Shown here piece by piece: positions 44,350 through 60,992 of a DNA stretch of 64,000 nucleotides. The position numbers and the translations under genes were made by a program. Under the pieces are notes generated by a model. It worked only from the letters and a program-made list of their open reading frames with translations. It ran no database searches and had not been told where the DNA came from. Every line of letters begins with the position of its first letter. The stretch's first letter is position 1. The DNA comes from an uncultured SAR116 cluster alpha proteobacterium. Its GTDB lineage: Bacteria; Pseudomonadota; Alphaproteobacteria; Puniceispirillales; Puniceispirillaceae. The stretch spans positions 41,813 to 105,812 of the forward strand of contig CACCQD010000002.1 in the NCBI GenBank assembly GCA_902547925.1, written 5' to 3'.

Positions 44350-45174
44350 TTATGGCTTGCGACGCCGCACGATCAGGCGGTCAGTCTTCTTGTTTGAACG
44401 AGTACGTTTGCCCTTGGTTGGCTTGCCCCAAGGTGTCACCGGATGACGACCACCAGAAGTGCGACCCTCACCGCCACCATGCGGGTGGTCGATCGGATTC
44501 ATGACAACACCACGGACGTGCGGACGCTTGCCAAACCAACGGTTACGGCCAGCCTTGCCAATTTTGATGTTCTGCTGGTCCGGATTTGACACGGCACCAA
44601 TTGACGCCATGCATTCTGCCCGTACCAACCGAACCTCACCAGAAGTCAAACGCAGGATCGCATAACCCCGATCGCGGCCGACCAGTTGGATGTAGGTGCC
44701 AGCTGAGCGTGCCATCTGGCCACCCTTGCCCGGCTTCAACTCAACATTGTGGACGAGTGTTCCCACGGGAATGTTCGCCAATGGCATCGCGTTGCCGGGC
44801 TTTATATCAGCGCCAACACCCGACATCACCTTGTCGCCAACGGCAAGGCGCTGCGGGGCAAGGATATAGGACTGGATACCATCTTCATAGGAGATCAGCG
44901 CAATGAAGGCCGTCCGGTTTGGATCATATTCAATACGCTCAACGGTTGCAGCCATGCCGGTCTTAGTGCGCTTGAAATCAACCATGCGATAGCGGCGCTT
45001 GTGTCCACCGCCCTTTTGCCACGATGTAACGTGACCGGAATTGTTACGGCCGCCGGTCTTAGTCAAACCCTCAGTCAGCTTCTTGACCGGCCCACCTTTG
45101 TAAAGGTCGCTCTTGTCAACCAAAACAAGGTTCCGCTGACCGGGTGTTGTTGGATTAAATTTCTTCAGTGCCAT
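44350..45174 (-). CDS. rplB: 50S ribosomal protein L2
   Basis: A 274-residue L2: [57 protein letters not shown], and the C-terminal [21 protein letters not shown] with the conserved His that approaches the peptidyl transferase centre. It bridges the subunits. Confidence 0.97.
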   Translation of the reverse strand: MALKKFNPTTPGQRNLVLVDKSDLYKGGPVKKLTEGLTKTGGRNNSGHVTSWQKGGGHKRRYRMVDFKRTKTGMAATVERIEYDPNRTAFIALISYEDGIQSYILAPQRLAVGDKVMSGVGADIKPGNAMPLANIPVGTLVHNVELKPGKGGQMARSAGTYIQLVGRDRGYAILRLTSGEVRLVRAECMASIGAVSNPDQQNIKIGKAGRNRWFGKRPHVRGVVMNPIDHPHGGGEGRTSGGRHPVTPWGKPTKGKRTRSNKKTDRLIVRRRKP

Positions 45175-45178
45175 CTTG

Positions 45179-45505
45179 CTACACTCCCATCAGGTCAATG
45201 GTTTGACCCTCCACCAAAGTAACCATGGCCTTCTTCATGTCAGAGCGGCGCCCGGGACGACCTTTCCACATCTTTGTCTTACCCTTCACCAAGATGGTGT
45301 TGACCGCCTTCACCTCAACATCAAACAGCATTTCAACAGCTGCCTTGATTTCGGGCTTGGTTGCAGTTACCAGAACCGCAAAGGTCACCTGGCCATTTTC
45401 ACTAGCCATTGTCGCCTTTTCGGTAATGATCGGGCGCAAAATGGTGTCATAAGCGGCTGCCTTGCTGATCGTCACATTACCAACTTTGCGTGCACGGATG
45501 CTCAT
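45179..45505 (-). CDS. rplW: 50S ribosomal protein L23
   Basis: A 108-residue L23: [60 protein letters not shown]. It docks trigger factor and SRP at the tunnel exit. The start overlaps the rplD stop by four bases. Confidence 0.95.
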   Translation of the reverse strand: MSIRARKVGNVTISKAAAYDTILRPIITEKATMASENGQVTFAVLVTATKPEIKAAVEMLFDVEVKAVNTILVKGKTKMWKGRPGRRSDMKKAMVTLVEGQTIDLMGV

Positions 45506-46131
45506 TTCAGGCGCTCCTCGAGATGGGCCGCTGCATCCTTGGACAGAACCAGAATGTCACGACGCAATATGTCATAAACATTGATGCCCTGCTGCGGCAA
45601 CACATCGACAAAAGGTAGGTTGCTGGCAGCTTTGACAAAGCCCTCGTCAAGCTCGGCGCCACCGATGAACAACGCGTTCTCGGCGCCAAGCTTCGCAAGC
45701 TTAGCCTGCAGAGCTGCCGTTTTCGCAGCGTCTTTGCCGCCCGTGCTCAGCTTATCAATAATAATTAGCTTGCCCTCAGAGGCCTTGGACGACATTGCCG
45801 ATTTCAAACCAAGCGCACGCAACTTCTTCGGCAAGGCATGCCCGTGGTCACGAACAACCGGTCCATGAACAACTCCACCACCGCGAAACTGAACAACCGA
45901 TGCCGCACCATGACGGGCGCGGCCCGTGCCTTTCTGGCGGAACATCTTTGCTGTTGTCCGCGAAACCTCAGAACGGCTCTTGACCTTGTGGCTACCGGAG
46001 CGGCGCTTTGCCAACTGCCATTTGACAACACGCGCAACGATGTCACCACGGGCTGGTAGGGCAAATACCTCATCAGCGAGCGTGATGTCACCAGCGGCTT
46101 TGTTATCAAGCGTTGTAACTTTAACCTTCAT
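45502..46131 (-). CDS. rplD: 50S ribosomal protein L4
   Basis: A 209-residue L4: [51 protein letters not shown] (the conserved loop in the exit tunnel), and [18 protein letters not shown]. In E. coli L4 represses the S10 operon at the leader; no such leader stem is evident here. The start at 46131 lies inside the end of rplC (11-base overlap). Confidence 0.95.
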   Translation of the reverse strand: MKVKVTTLDNKAAGDITLADEVFALPARGDIVARVVKWQLAKRRSGSHKVKSRSEVSRTTAKMFRQKGTGRARHGAASVVQFRGGGVVHGPVVRDHGHALPKKLRALGLKSAMSSKASEGKLIIIDKLSTGGKDAAKTAALQAKLAKLGAENALFIGGAELDEGFVKAASNLPFVDVLPQQGINVYDILRRDILVLSKDAAAHLEERLK

Positions 46132-46954
46132 CGCTCTTTTCCTTTTGCGCATCAGCCTGATCGGCGTTATCTGCAGGCACTGCGTCTGCAGCAGGTGCAG
46201 TCTCATTGGCCTCGGCGACTTCCTCCTCTGCGCCACCCTCTTGCGAGGCAGTGACCGCTTCGGTGGCGTCTTCACTGGCGCCACTCATCAGGCCTGCGGG
46301 GAACGGTGCCGCCTCAGGCATTGGGGCCTTTACCGCATCACTAACCAGCACCCAGCCATTCTTTGGTCCGGAAACAGCGCCATGAATGAGAACAATGCCC
46401 TCAGCGTCGTCAACGGCGACAACCTCAAGGTTCTGCGTCGTGTTTCTGACGGCACCCATGTGACCAGCCATCTTTTTGCCCTTGAACACCTTGCCAGGGT
46501 CCTGACATTGCCCGGTTGAGCCGTGCGAGCGGTGTGATACCGACACACCGTGCGATGCACGAAGACCAGCAAAATTATGCCGCTTCATCGCACCGGCAAA
46601 ACCCTTACCTTGGGTGGTGCCAACGCAATCGACCTTCTGACCAACAACAAAATGACTTGGCGCAAGCGTCGAGCCAACTTCCAGGACTGCATCCTCAGAC
46701 ACACGGAATTCAGCCAGTTTTGACTTGGGCAAAACATTGGCCTTAGCAAAGTGACCCCGCATAGGCTTTGAGGTGTTCTTTGCCTTTGCCAAACCAGCGC
46801 CAAGTTGCACGGCTGCATAGCCATGTTTTTCCATGTCACACACGGCAACAACCTGAACATCATCCAGCTTCAAGACGGTTACCGGCACATGATGGCCGTT
46901 GTCATTGAAAACCCGGGTCATTCCCAGTTTACGAGCGATAATTCCGCTTCGCAT
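46121..46954 (-). CDS. rplC: 50S ribosomal protein L3 with an acidic C-terminal extension
   Basis: A 277-residue L3. The usual core (about residues 1-210) includes [36 protein letters not shown], and [17 protein letters not shown] and [20 protein letters not shown]. Beyond the normal end it has about 65 more residues, rich in Ala and Glu and largely disordered. The extension is unlike the compact core and its role is unknown. Its end overlaps the rplD start by 11 bases. Confidence 0.94.
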   Translation of the reverse strand: MRSGIIARKLGMTRVFNDNGHHVPVTVLKLDDVQVVAVCDMEKHGYAAVQLGAGLAKAKNTSKPMRGHFAKANVLPKSKLAEFRVSEDAVLEVGSTLAPSHFVVGQKVDCVGTTQGKGFAGAMKRHNFAGLRASHGVSVSHRSHGSTGQCQDPGKVFKGKKMAGHMGAVRNTTQNLEVVAVDDAEGIVLIHGAVSGPKNGWVLVSDAVKAPMPEAAPFPAGLMSGASEDATEAVTASQEGGAEEEVAEANETAPAADAVPADNADQADAQKEKSDEG

Positions 46955-46969
46955 AACCCTGCCCCTTCC

Positions 46970-47278
46970 CTAGAGCTTAATCTCAACATCAACACCGGCG
47001 GCCAGATCGAGCTTCATCAGCGCGTCAACCGTTTGCGGTGTCGGATCAACAATATCGAGCAGCCGCTTGTGCGTCCGCATCTCAAACTGCTCGCGGCTTT
47101 TCTTATCGATATGTGGCGAACGCAGCACAGTCATCCGGCGCAAATTAGTTGGCAGCGGGATAGGACCCCGAACTTCTGCTCCGGTGCGCTTGGCAGTGTT
47201 GACAATCTCATTCGTCGACTGATCGAGAATGCGGTGGTCAAATGCCTTTAACCGGATTCTGATATTTTGGGTTTCCAT
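46970..47278 (-). CDS. rpsJ: 30S ribosomal protein S10
   Basis: A 102-residue S10: [40 protein letters not shown] and the [16 protein letters not shown] region. Besides the 30S head it joins NusB in antitermination. It is the first gene of the S10 block, 64 bases after tuf. Confidence 0.96.
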   Translation of the reverse strand: METQNIRIRLKAFDHRILDQSTNEIVNTAKRTGAEVRGPIPLPTNLRRMTVLRSPHIDKKSREQFEMRTHKRLLDIVDPTPQTVDALMKLDLAAGVDVEIKL

Positions 47279-47302
47279 ATCTGCTTACCTCTATTGATGA
47301 CC

Positions 47303-47334
47303 AAGAAAAAGGGACGAAAACCGCCCCTCTTTTA
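47303..47334 (-). terminator. Probable intrinsic terminator after tuf
   Basis: On the minus strand an A-rich stretch leads into GGGGCG, a GTTTT loop and CGTCCC (one G-U pair), then TTTTTCTT. It lies ten bases after the tuf stop and before rpsJ. With rpsJ only 64 bases from tuf and no promoter seen between, read-through may still occur. Confidence 0.6.
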
Positions 47335-47342
47335 ACTGATCT

Positions 47343-48533
47343 TTATTTTACGACTGATGCGACGACGCCGGCACCCACTGTGCGGCCACCCTCACGGATC
47401 GCAAAGCGCAGGCCCTCATCCATTGCAATCGGTGCAATCAAGGTCACCGTCATCGCAATGTTGTCGCCCGGCATAACCATCTCCGTGCCTGATGGAAGCT
47501 CAACAGAACCTGTCACATCCGTTGTCCGGAAATAAAACTGCGGACGATAATTCGAGAAAAACGGCGTATGACGGCCACCCTCATCCTTCGTCAGAACGTA
47601 TGCCTCACACTTGAACTCAGTATGCGGAGCAATTGAACCAGGCGCGCACAGAACTTGACCTCGCTCAACCTCTTCACGCTTCGTACCACGAAGCAGAACG
47701 CCAACATTGTCGCCGGCCTCACCCTGATCCAAAAGCTTGCGGAACATCTCAACGCCCGTACAGGTCGTCTTCTGTGTCTCCTTCAGACCTACAATCTCAA
47801 TCTCCTCGCCAACATTCACAATGCCGCGCTCAATCCGGCCCGTCACAACCGTGCCACGACCAGAAATCGAGAAAACATCCTCAATCGGCATCAGGAATGG
47901 CTGGTCCTTCGGACGCTCCGGCTGCGGAATATAAACATCAACCTGAGACATCAACTCCTTGATCGCGTCCGAACCAATCGCCGCATCGCCATCTTCCAAT
48001 GCTGTCAGCGCAGACCCCTTCACAATCGGAATGTCATCGCCGGGAAACTCATAAGAGGACAAAAGCTCACGGATCTCCATCTCAACAAGCTCCAAAAGCT
48101 CCTCATCATCAACCTGATCAACCTTGTTCATGAACACACACAAAGCAGGAACACCAACCTGACGCGCCAGAAGAATATGCTCGCGCGTCTGTGGCATCGG
48201 ACCATCAGCAGCAGACACAACCAAAATCGCGCCATCCATCTGCGCCGCACCCGTGATCATGTTCTTGACGTAATCAGCGTGACCAGGACAATCAACGTGA
48301 GCGTAGTGACGATTCTCTGTCTCATACTCAACATGTGCCGTCGAAATCGTAATGCCCCGCGCACGCTCCTCTGGTGCCTTGTCAATCTGGTCATAAGCCT
48401 GAAACTCAGCACCACCCGATTCTGCCATAACCTTCGTAATCGCAGCCGTCAGGGTCGTCTTACCATGATCAACGTGACCAATCGTGCCTATGTTCACATG
48501 CGGCTTGGAACGATCAAACTTTTCCTTGGACAT
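47343..48533 (-). CDS. tuf: Translation elongation factor Tu
   Basis: A 396-residue EF-Tu: GTPase domain with [10 protein letters not shown] (G1), the G2 region with [14 protein letters not shown] (G3), MNKVDQVDD (G4) and SAL (G5), and beta-barrel domains 2 and 3 ending [14 protein letters not shown]. It delivers aminoacyl-tRNA to the ribosome. It is the last gene of the str part of the cluster; alphaproteobacteria often have a second tuf just before secE, which would lie beyond the window. Confidence 0.97.
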   Translation of the reverse strand: MSKEKFDRSKPHVNIGTIGHVDHGKTTLTAAITKVMAESGGAEFQAYDQIDKAPEERARGITISTAHVEYETENRHYAHVDCPGHADYVKNMITGAAQMDGAILVVSAADGPMPQTREHILLARQVGVPALCVFMNKVDQVDDEELLELVEMEIRELLSSYEFPGDDIPIVKGSALTALEDGDAAIGSDAIKELMSQVDVYIPQPERPKDQPFLMPIEDVFSISGRGTVVTGRIERGIVNVGEEIEIVGLKETQKTTCTGVEMFRKLLDQGEAGDNVGVLLRGTKREEVERGQVLCAPGSIAPHTEFKCEAYVLTKDEGGRHTPFFSNYRPQFYFRTTDVTGSVELPSGTEMVMPGDNIAMTVTLIAPIAMDEGLRFAIREGGRTVGAGVVASVVK

Positions 48534-48563
48534 CTCTTCTAGTCTCCTGTTCTTAACGTCTGT

Positions 48564-50702
48564 TTAGGCCAGCTTAGCGCGAACTTCATCCGCTACTGCC
48601 TGTGGCACCTGTTCGTAATGGTCGAATTGCATTGAGTACTGGGCGCGACCCTGGCTCATTGAACGCAGCGTGTTGATATAGCCAAACATGTTGGCCAACG
48701 GCACCATTGCGTCAATCGCACGGGCGTTGCCGCGCTGATCCATGCCGCCGACATTGCCACGGCGGCTGTTCAAATCTCCGATGATATCACCCATGTATTC
48801 CTCCGGTGTGATCACCTCAACCTTCATAACTGGCTCAAGCAGCTTGGGTCCCGCCTTTTGCATAGCGTCACGAAATGCCGCGCGGCCAGCAATCTCAAAA
48901 GCCAGTACAGATGAGTCAACATCGTGGAAAGCACCATCAAAAAGCTCAGCCTTAAAATCAATGACAGGAAAACCTGCGATGGTGCCACTTTCCTTTGCCA
49001 TGGCAATGCCTTTTTCTACCCCAGGAATATATTCCTTTGGCACATTGCCTCCGGTGATTGAGCTAACAAACTCGAAACCGCCTTCTGTAATTGGCTCAAA
49101 CTTCAATTTAACCCTTGCAAACTGCCCGGTTCCACCGGACTGCTTCTTGTGAGTATAGTCAACCTCGACTGCCTTGGTGATGGTCTCACGATAGGCTACC
49201 TGAGGGGCTCCAATGTTGGCTTCGACCTTAAATTCACGTCTCAGCCGATCAATAAGTATATCGAGGTGAAGTTCCCCCATACCACGCATGATCGTCTGGC
49301 CGGACTCAATATCTGTCGTCACCTGGAAAGATGGATCCTCAGCGGCCAACCTTTGAAGACCAGTGGACATTTTCTCTTGGTCATTCTTTGATTTTGGCTC
49401 AACGGCGATTTCAATCACCGGATCGGGGAATGTCATGGTTTCAAGAACCACCGGCTTGGCTGTTTCACAAAGCGTGTCGCCAGTTGTGCTTTCTTTCATT
49501 CCCGCCAAAGCGACAATGTCACCGGCATACGCTGAATCTATCTCCTCACGGTTATTGGAGTGCATTAACATCATTCTGCCAATTCGCTCTTTCTTACCCT
49601 TGGTTGAATTCAGAATACTGTCGCCCTTGTTCAGCGTGCCTGAGTAAACACGGACAAAGGTTAAAGAGCCAACAAACGGATCATTCATGATTTTAAACGC
49701 CAACCCAGAGAGCGGCTCATCATCATTGGCATTGCGCTCAATGTTTCGGGTTTCTGTTATGTCGCCGGGTGCAAAGCCTTTGTATGCAGGCACGTCAAGC
49801 GGACCAGGGAGATAGTCAATCACTGCGTTTAGAAGAGGTTGAACCCCCTTATTCTTAAAGGCCGACCCACACATAACAGGCACAAAAGACATATTAAGCG
49901 TTCCAAGGCGGATAAGACGCTGCAAAGTTGCTTCATCAGGCTCCTCGCCCTCGAGGAAGGCTTCCATTGCATCATCATCCTGCTCAACAGCCAACTCGAT
50001 CAACTCAGCGCGCATTTCCGCAGCCTTATCGGCCAGGTCAGGACGGATCTCGCGCAGCGACCACGTCGCTCCAAGGTCCTCTGAGTCCCACACCCACTCT
50101 TTCATCGTGATCAGATTTACCAGACCCTCAAACTCATTTTCCGAACCAATAGGCAAATGAATAGCCGCCGGCACAGCGCCAGTGCGGTCCCGGATCATAT
50201 CAACGCAATTGAAAAAGTCAGCGCCAATTTTATCCATCTTATTAACAAAAACAACGCGGGGCACCGAATATCGGTCTGCCTGACGCCACACTGTCTCGGT
50301 CTGCGGCTCAACACCAGCATTGGCATCCAAAACACAAACAGCGCCGTCCAAAACGGCCAGAGAACGCTCAACCTCGATCGTGAAATCAACGTGGCCGGGT
50401 GTGTCGATGATGTTAAAGCGGAATTTTGCTTCTTCCTCCGTCGCGCCATGCTCTCCAGATGGCGAGGTGCCATCATTGGTCCTGAACCACATGCAGGTGG
50501 TTGCCGCAGAAGTAATTGTAATACCCCGCTCCTGCTCCTGCTCCATCCAGTCCATGGTGGCATTACCATCATGCACTTCACCAATCTTGTGAGACCGGCC
50601 GGTGTAATAGAGAATACGTTCGGTAGCGGTTGTCTTACCTGCATCGATGTGCGCCATGATGCCGAAGTTACGATAACGTTCGAGGGAATATTCGCGTGCC
50701 AT
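48564..50702 (-). CDS. fusA: Translation elongation factor G
   Basis: A 712-residue [24 protein letters not shown] (P-loop), [45 protein letters not shown], and domains IV and V with the [16 protein letters not shown] loop. It moves tRNA-mRNA after peptide transfer. The start at MAREYS is the family's; an in-frame start at 50786 is not supported. Confidence 0.97.
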   Translation of the reverse strand: MAREYSLERYRNFGIMAHIDAGKTTATERILYYTGRSHKIGEVHDGNATMDWMEQEQERGITITSAATTCMWFRTNDGTSPSGEHGATEEEAKFRFNIIDTPGHVDFTIEVERSLAVLDGAVCVLDANAGVEPQTETVWRQADRYSVPRVVFVNKMDKIGADFFNCVDMIRDRTGAVPAAIHLPIGSENEFEGLVNLITMKEWVWDSEDLGATWSLREIRPDLADKAAEMRAELIELAVEQDDDAMEAFLEGEEPDEATLQRLIRLGTLNMSFVPVMCGSAFKNKGVQPLLNAVIDYLPGPLDVPAYKGFAPGDITETRNIERNANDDEPLSGLAFKIMNDPFVGSLTFVRVYSGTLNKGDSILNSTKGKKERIGRMMLMHSNNREEIDSAYAGDIVALAGMKESTTGDTLCETAKPVVLETMTFPDPVIEIAVEPKSKNDQEKMSTGLQRLAAEDPSFQVTTDIESGQTIMRGMGELHLDILIDRLRREFKVEANIGAPQVAYRETITKAVEVDYTHKKQSGGTGQFARVKLKFEPITEGGFEFVSSITGGNVPKEYIPGVEKGIAMAKESGTIAGFPVIDFKAELFDGAFHDVDSSVLAFEIAGRAAFRDAMQKAGPKLLEPVMKVEVITPEEYMGDIIGDLNSRRGNVGGMDQRGNARAIDAMVPLANMFGYINTLRSMSQGRAQYSMQFDHYEQVPQAVADEVRAKLA

Positions 50703-50727
50703 GGATCGGTCTCCTACCTTAAGCGGC

Positions 50728-51210
<483 letters not shown>

Positions 51211-51582
51211 TTATTTAGGACGCTTGGCGCCGTATTTCGAACGACGCTGGCGGCGATCGGCAACACCCTGTGTATCGAGCGTACCGCGAATGATGTGATA
51301 ACGGACACCGGGAAGGTCTTTCACACGACCACCGCGGATCAGCACTATTGAGTGCTCCTGCAGGTTGTGACCTTCACCTGGAATGTAACTAGACACCTCA
51401 AACCCGTTGGTGAGGCGGACACGCGCTACTTTCCGCAGAGCCGAGTTCGGCTTCTTTGGAGTTGTTGTATAAACCCGGGTGCAAACGCCGCGCTTCTGCG
51501 GACACGCTTCCATCGCAGGAACCTTAGTACGGGCAACAGGACGCTTGCGTCCGTGCCGGATCAACTGATTAATCGTCGGCAT
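51211..51582 (-). CDS. rpsL: 30S ribosomal protein S12
   Basis: A 123-residue S12: [44 protein letters not shown] with the Lys-Pro-Asn segment where streptomycin resistance maps (wild-type Lys present), and [19 protein letters not shown]. It acts in the decoding centre. It is the first gene of the str block, about 200 bases after a likely promoter. Confidence 0.96.
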   Translation of the reverse strand: MPTINQLIRHGRKRPVARTKVPAMEACPQKRGVCTRVYTTTPKKPNSALRKVARVRLTNGFEVSSYIPGEGHNLQEHSIVLIRGGRVKDLPGVRYHIIRGTLDTQGVADRRQRRSKYGAKRPK

Positions 51583-51778
51583 TGCTGCCCCTTTTTTGTC
51601 TCGACCAATAACACTTAACGTGTAACAGGGCTGCTTGGCTCACTTAACTACACTGAGCAAAACACCCGTCCAAAACCCCAGAAGGAGTAATTTTTCACCC
51701 TTTGTACCGATCCAGCGTCTGGCTTTTTGGTTGCAACCTGCATCCGATCGCCACTACCTAAATCAAAAAGGTGACCGG

Positions 51779-51807
51779 AACCTATTTTAACAGCGCGGGT
51801 GGGTCAA
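51779..51807 (-). promoter_or_regulatory. Possible sigma70-type promoter for rpsL-rpsG-fusA-tuf
   Basis: On the minus strand TTGACC (51802-51807) and TAGGTT (51779-51784) are 17 bases apart, in the 298-base gap between rpoC and rpsL. The -10 is weak (TAnnnT). The resulting leader would be about 190 bases. The rest of the gap holds no gene. Confidence 0.45.
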
Positions 51808-51880
51808 GCGCTTTTTGCCCAAACCCGCCCGTTCTGTTGTATTTTTTGTGCTTTGGAGCGACTTGCCCCAAAACAAAGAC

Positions 51881-56086
<4,206 letters not shown>

Positions 56087-56182
56087 TTATTTGCCTCCCC
56101 AACATATGTGTTGGTGTCGCATTAGGGTTTCTCGCAAATTGGCCGCCCGTTTGTCTTTGCCGGGCAGCCAGCCCTTTTTTGG

Positions 56183-56200
56183 TCCGGCCAAGAGGCCGGA
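56183..56200 (-). other. Hairpin in the rpoB-rpoC gap
   Basis: TCCGGCC and GGCCGGA form a perfect 7-bp stem around a four-base loop. There is no T-run on the transcribed side, so it is not a simple terminator. It could be a processing or pausing site. Confidence 0.4.
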
Positions 56201-56213
56201 TAATCGTCTCGGC

Positions 56214-59200
56214 CTAGTACTCAGCCTCATGAAGATCGACATTCAGGCCGAGAGAGCGCAGCTCCTTGACCAGAACATTGAAAGATTCCGGAATGCCGGA
56301 CTCGAAATCGTCATCACCGCGAACAATCGCCTCATAGACTTTGGTCCGGCCTGAAACGTCATCCGATTTTACCGTCAACATTTCCTGCAATGTGTAGGCG
56401 GCACCATAGGCCTCAAGCGCCCAGACCTCCATCTCACCAAAGCGCTGTCCACCAAATTGCGCCTTACCACCCAGCGGCTGCTGCGTGACAAGCGAGTATG
56501 GACCAATCGAACGGGCGTGAATCTTGTCATCAACAAGGTGGTGCAGCTTCAACATGTAGATATAGCCGACAGTGACTGGACGGTCGAAAACCTCACCGGT
56601 GCGGCCATCCGTAAGCCATTCCTGGCCTGTATTGCTGAGCCCGGCTTTTTCCAAAAGGCCGACGACATCAGCCTCGCGCGCACCATCAAACACCGGTGTT
56701 CCCATCGGCACACCCCGTTCAAGAATACTGGCCTGCTCCATCAGCTGGGTGTCATCCATACCCTTGATTTCGCCGATGAACTGCTCCTCTGGATAAATCT
56801 CCGACAACAGCTGGCGCAATGGATTGGTATCCGCATTAGCACGGGCTGCCTCTGCAGCTGCGCCAACCTGTTTACCGAGACCTCGCGCGGCCCAACCAAG
56901 ATGTGTTTCCAGAATCTGTCCGACGTTCATCCTTGAAGGCACCCCAAGCGGGTTGAGAACGATGTCGACTGGCGTACCGTCATCAAGATATGGCATGTCC
57001 TCAGCAGGAACAATACGCGAGATCACACCCTTGTTTCCATGACGGCCAGCCATCTTGTCACCCGGCTGCAGCTTGCGCTTCACAGCGACAAACACCTTTA
57101 CCATCTTCATCACTCCGGGCAGCATTTCGTCACCACCCTGTAGCTTGTCCACCTTGTCATTGAAGCGTGCCTGCAGTTCGGCGACGGCATTCTCAAAATT
57201 GGCAATCTGCGCCTCGACGAGCTTTTGCACCTTGTCATCCTTGACAGCAATTTGCTGCCAGGCAGATTTCGGCAGCTCTTCGAGCATCTCCACAGTCAGC
57301 TTCGCGCCGTGCTTGACACCCTTCGGACCGGACGCAACCAACTGGTTGACGAGAAGCTCGCTCATCCGACCATAGAAACCACGCTCCAGAATGGCGCGCT
57401 CATCGTCACGGTCCTTGCCAAGACGATCAATCTCGGAACGGTCGATGGCAAGGGCGCGTTCGTCTTTTTCCACGCCACGACGTGAGAAAACACGTACCTC
57501 GACTACCGTCCCCGAGCCACCAGGCGGCAGTTTCAGAGACGTATCACGAACATCGGAGGCCTTTTCACCGAAGATCGCGCGCAATAGCTTTTCCTCTGGT
57601 GTCATTGGCGACTCACCCTTTGGTGTTACTTTGCCAACCAGAATGTCACTTGGCCCAACCTCTGCACCGACATACACGATACCGGCTTCATCGAGATTCT
57701 TCAGCGCTTCCTCACCGACGTTGGGAATATCGCGGGTAATTTCCTCTTGCCCCAGCTTGGTGTCGCGGGCCATGACCTCATATTCCTCGATATGGATCGA
57801 GGTGAAGACATCATCACGGACAATCCGCTCGGAGATCAGGATTGAGTCCTCAAAATTGTACCCATTCCATGGCATGAAAGCGACGAGGACATTCCGGCCA
57901 AGCGCAAGCTCGCCATCCTCGGTTGAGGGGCCATCGGCGATAATGTCGCCACGGCGCACCGTGTCACCCACTTTAACAAGCGGACGCTGGTTCACCGTGG
58001 TGTTCTGGTTCGACCGCTGGAATTTGAGCAGCGAATAGATATCGACAGGCGACACATCAGTGCCACTCTCCTCCGAAGCCCTGACAACGATCCGGGTCGC
58101 GTCAACCTGGTCAATAACGCCAGCCCTGCGCGCAACTATGGTTACGCCCGAGTCGCGGGCAACACGGGCCTCCATGCCAGTGCCGACAATCGGTGCCTCG
58201 GCCTTGACCAACGGCACCGCCTGACGCTGCATGTTCGATCCCATCAGAGCACGGTTAGCATCATCATTCTCGAGGAACGGAATAAGCGCTGCGGCAACCG
58301 ATACCAACTGTTTTGGCGAGACATCCATAAGCTCAATGTCAGTCGGACGGGCGAGACCAATCTCGCCCGCACGGCGCACTGGGATCAATTCACCAACAAA
58401 AGTACCCTTGTCATTCAGCTCAGCATTTGCCTGCGCAATGGTATAGCGACCTTCTTCCATCGCCGAAATATAGTTCACCTCGTTCGTGACCTTACCATCA
58501 ACAACCTTGCGATACGGGGTCTCAATGAACCCATAGCGGTTGATCTTGGCATAGGTAGCCAGCGAATTGATCAGGCCGATATTTGGGCCCTCAGGTGTTT
58601 CGATAGGGCAGATACGACCGTAATGCGTCGGGTGCACATCGCGCACCTCAAAACCGGCCCGTTCCCGCGTAAGGCCACCCGGCCCAAGCGCCGACACACG
58701 GCGCTTGTGGGTGATTTCAGACAGCGGATTCGTCTGGTCCATGAACTGTGAGAGCTGCGACGAGCCGAAGAATTCACGAACGGCGGCGGCGGCTGGCTTG
58801 GCATTAATCAGGTCAGCCGGCATCACGGTGTCAATCTCGACCGAGCCCATGCGCTCGCGGATTGCGCGCTCCATGCGGAGCAGTCCGATCCGATACTGGT
58901 TTTCCATCAATTCACCAACGGAACGAACCCGGCGATTGCCAAGGTGATCAATGTCATCGATGTCGCCACGGCCATCTTTCAGCCCGATCAGAACCTCGAG
59001 AATTGACATGATGTCCTGCTTGCGCAGTACGCGCACACTGTCATCCGTGTCGAGATCCAGGCGTGAATTCATCTTTACCCGGCCAACAGACGACAGGTCG
59101 TACCTGTCAGAGTTGAAGAACAGGCTCATAAACAGCGCGTGTGAGCTTTCCAGTGTTGGCGGCTCACCCGGACGCATAACCCGATAGATGTCGACCAGCG

Positions 59201-60392
59201 CCTCCTCACGACAGGTGTTGCGGTCAGCCGCCAGCGTGTTGCGCAGGTGCGGACCGAAATTGACGTTGTCAATGAACAGCACGTCAACCTCGTCAACGCC
59301 ATTCTCCACCAGCTTGACCAGCAGATCCTCGGTCAATTCATCGCCAGCCTCAGCAAACACCTCACCAGTGCTCATATTGACAATGTCGTCGGCCACATAG
59401 CGCCCCAACAGGTCCGAGTCCGGCACATGGATTGCTTTAACGCCACTCTCAGCAAGTTTGCGGAGCGAACGCGGTGTCATCTTTGTGCCAGCCGTGGCCA
59501 GCACCTTCTTGCTTTTGGAGTCGACCAGATCACGGACCAACTTGCTGCCCTTCAGCGAGTCAGTGTCGAAAGCATAGCTCCAGCCCTCACCATCACGCGT
59601 GTAGCTGACGGACCGGTAAAAATGCGAAAGGATTTCGTCACGACTCATGCCTTCAATCTTCGCAGGATCAACAGCCTCGCCGGCCTCGGCACATTTATCG
59701 GCGTAGAACAGCGACTTTTCATCCGGAAGCGCCATCATCAACGTCGTTGCCGGCAATTTACGCTTGCGGTCGATGCGAACATTGAGGATGTCCTTGGCAT
59801 CAAATTCAAAATCCAGCCACGACCCACGATAGGGAATGACCCGGGCGGCAAACAGAAATTTTCCAGAGGCATGCGTCTTGCCACGATCATGATCAAAAAA
59901 TACGCCAGGTGAGCGGTGCATCTGCGAGACAATCACCCGCTCTGTGCCATTGACAATAAACGTTCCATTTGACGTCATCAAAGGCATGTCACCCATGTAA
60001 ACGTCCTGCTCCTTGATGTCGCGGATTGACCGTGCGCCGGTGTCTTCATCCTCTTCCCACACCTCAAGACGGAGTGTGACCTTCAGCGGCGAGGCATAGG
60101 TCAGGCCGCGCTGTTGGCACTCTTCAACGTCGTATTTCGGTGTCTCGAGATCGTAAGACACAAATTCCAATTTTGCCCGGCCGGCAAAATCTTCGATCGG
60201 AAAAACAGACTTGAACGTTTCCTGCAATCCATGATCGCCCCGCTCATTGACCGGGATGTCCATCTGCAAAAATGTATCATAGCTCGAACGCTGAACATCA
60301 ATCAGGTTCGGCATTGGCGTGATCTCTTCGAGATGCCCGAAAGTACGGCGAACGCGCTTGCGACTGTCAAGTGTGCTTATCTGAGATGCCAT
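56214..60392 (-). CDS. rpoB: RNA polymerase beta subunit
   Basis: A 1392-residue RpoB. The rifampicin region [32 protein letters not shown] is wild-type in appearance; other landmarks are [19 protein letters not shown], the [15 protein letters not shown] region and the C-terminal [20 protein letters not shown]. The start at MASQIS lies behind AGAGGATCT; an in-frame start at 60422 is less likely. It is the catalytic beta half of the core enzyme. Confidence 0.97.
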   Translation of the reverse strand: MASQISTLDSRKRVRRTFGHLEEITPMPNLIDVQRSSYDTFLQMDIPVNERGDHGLQETFKSVFPIEDFAGRAKLEFVSYDLETPKYDVEECQQRGLTYASPLKVTLRLEVWEEDEDTGARSIRDIKEQDVYMGDMPLMTSNGTFIVNGTERVIVSQMHRSPGVFFDHDRGKTHASGKFLFAARVIPYRGSWLDFEFDAKDILNVRIDRKRKLPATTLMMALPDEKSLFYADKCAEAGEAVDPAKIEGMSRDEILSHFYRSVSYTRDGEGWSYAFDTDSLKGSKLVRDLVDSKSKKVLATAGTKMTPRSLRKLAESGVKAIHVPDSDLLGRYVADDIVNMSTGEVFAEAGDELTEDLLVKLVENGVDEVDVLFIDNVNFGPHLRNTLAADRNTCREEALVDIYRVMRPGEPPTLESSHALFMSLFFNSDRYDLSSVGRVKMNSRLDLDTDDSVRVLRKQDIMSILEVLIGLKDGRGDIDDIDHLGNRRVRSVGELMENQYRIGLLRMERAIRERMGSVEIDTVMPADLINAKPAAAAVREFFGSSQLSQFMDQTNPLSEITHKRRVSALGPGGLTRERAGFEVRDVHPTHYGRICPIETPEGPNIGLINSLATYAKINRYGFIETPYRKVVDGKVTNEVNYISAMEEGRYTIAQANAELNDKGTFVGELIPVRRAGEIGLARPTDIELMDVSPKQLVSVAAALIPFLENDDANRALMGSNMQRQAVPLVKAEAPIVGTGMEARVARDSGVTIVARRAGVIDQVDATRIVVRASEESGTDVSPVDIYSLLKFQRSNQNTTVNQRPLVKVGDTVRRGDIIADGPSTEDGELALGRNVLVAFMPWNGYNFEDSILISERIVRDDVFTSIHIEEYEVMARDTKLGQEEITRDIPNVGEEALKNLDEAGIVYVGAEVGPSDILVGKVTPKGESPMTPEEKLLRAIFGEKASDVRDTSLKLPPGGSGTVVEVRVFSRRGVEKDERALAIDRSEIDRLGKDRDDERAILERGFYGRMSELLVNQLVASGPKGVKHGAKLTVEMLEELPKSAWQQIAVKDDKVQKLVEAQIANFENAVAELQARFNDKVDKLQGGDEMLPGVMKMVKVFVAVKRKLQPGDKMAGRHGNKGVISRIVPAEDMPYLDDGTPVDIVLNPLGVPSRMNVGQILETHLGWAARGLGKQVGAAAEAARANADTNPLRQLLSEIYPEEQFIGEIKGMDDTQLMEQASILERGVPMGTPVFDGAREADVVGLLEKAGLSNTGQEWLTDGRTGEVFDRPVTVGYIYMLKLHHLVDDKIHARSIGPYSLVTQQPLGGKAQFGGQRFGEMEVWALEAYGAAYTLQEMLTVKSDDVSGRTKVYEAIVRGDDDFESGIPESFNVLVKELRSLGLNVDLHEAEY

Positions 60393-60501
60393 GTAGAAGA
60401 TCCTCTTAAAAATTCGTGACAAAACAATCTGTTATTCAACAAATTGTTGTCATTGACCTGTGCCTTCAACCGGCCTGAAAAAGTCCGATCAATAAACGAC
60501 C

Positions 60502-60564
60502 TTGCACCGGATGGCAAAACCATCAGGTGCAAGTTCAGTATTCAGCGTCTGGATAGATGCTGAA
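60502..60564 (-). promoter_or_regulatory. Two tandem hairpins between rplL and rpoB
   Basis: Two stems follow the rplL stop. 60541-60564 has a ten-base stem (TTCAGC-GTCT with AGAT-GCTGAA) and 60502-60532 a twelve-base stem (TTGCACC-GATGG with CCATC-GGTGCAA). No T-run follows. The same gap in E. coli holds an attenuator and an RNase III site, which would reduce rpoBC expression relative to L7/L12; that role here is an inference. Confidence 0.5.
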
Positions 60565-60573
60565 CCGTCAAAG

Positions 60574-60954
60574 TTATTTAACTTCGACAGTCGCGCCAGC
60601 TTCTTCCAGCTTTCCTTTGATTTCGTCTGCCTCGTCTTTGGACACACCTTCCTTAACGGCTTTAGGTGCGGCTTCGACAAGATCCTTGGCTTCTTTGAGG
60701 CCAAGACCGGTGATGGCACGTACTTCCTTGATCACGTTGATCTTGGACGCACCAGCGGCTGTCAGAACGACGTCAAATTCCGTCTTCTCCTCAGCGGCTC
60801 CGCCTGCATCTCCGCCACCAGCCGGCATAGCAACAGGCATAGGAGCAGCAGCGGCAGAAACGCCCCACTTCTCCTCGAGCAATGTTGCCAACTCAGCAGC
60901 TTCGAGCACTGTAAGGTTGGATAGTTCTTCTGCGATTTTTTCGATATCAGCCAT
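60574..60954 (-). CDS. rplL: 50S ribosomal protein L7/L12
   Basis: A 126-residue L7/L12: N-terminal dimer/L10-binding part ([20 protein letters not shown]), an Ala/Gly/Pro hinge ([20 protein letters not shown]), and the C-terminal domain with [32 protein letters not shown]. It forms the flexible stalk that recruits GTPase factors. The rplL-rpoB gap has two hairpins. Confidence 0.96.
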   Translation of the reverse strand: MADIEKIAEELSNLTVLEAAELATLLEEKWGVSAAAAPMPVAMPAGGGDAGGAAEEKTEFDVVLTAAGASKINVIKEVRAITGLGLKEAKDLVEAAPKAVKEGVSKDEADEIKGKLEEAGATVEVK

Positions 60955-60992
60955 GATTTACTCCATTGGGCTTGAACTTCTGATCGGGTCGG

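Noticed and set aside
47655..48542. Long open frame (295 codons) on the plus strand antisense to tuf
   Set aside because: It is a mirror of strongly biased EF-Tu codons, has no start context or family signature, and lies wholly inside tuf.
51590..51880. Intrinsic terminator after rpoC
   Set aside because: Stems can be drawn, but the transcribed strand has A-runs and not T-runs after them.
57391..58038. Long plus-strand frames inside rpoB and rpoC
   Set aside because: They are Ser/Arg-rich mirror translations of conserved genes with no protein-like features.
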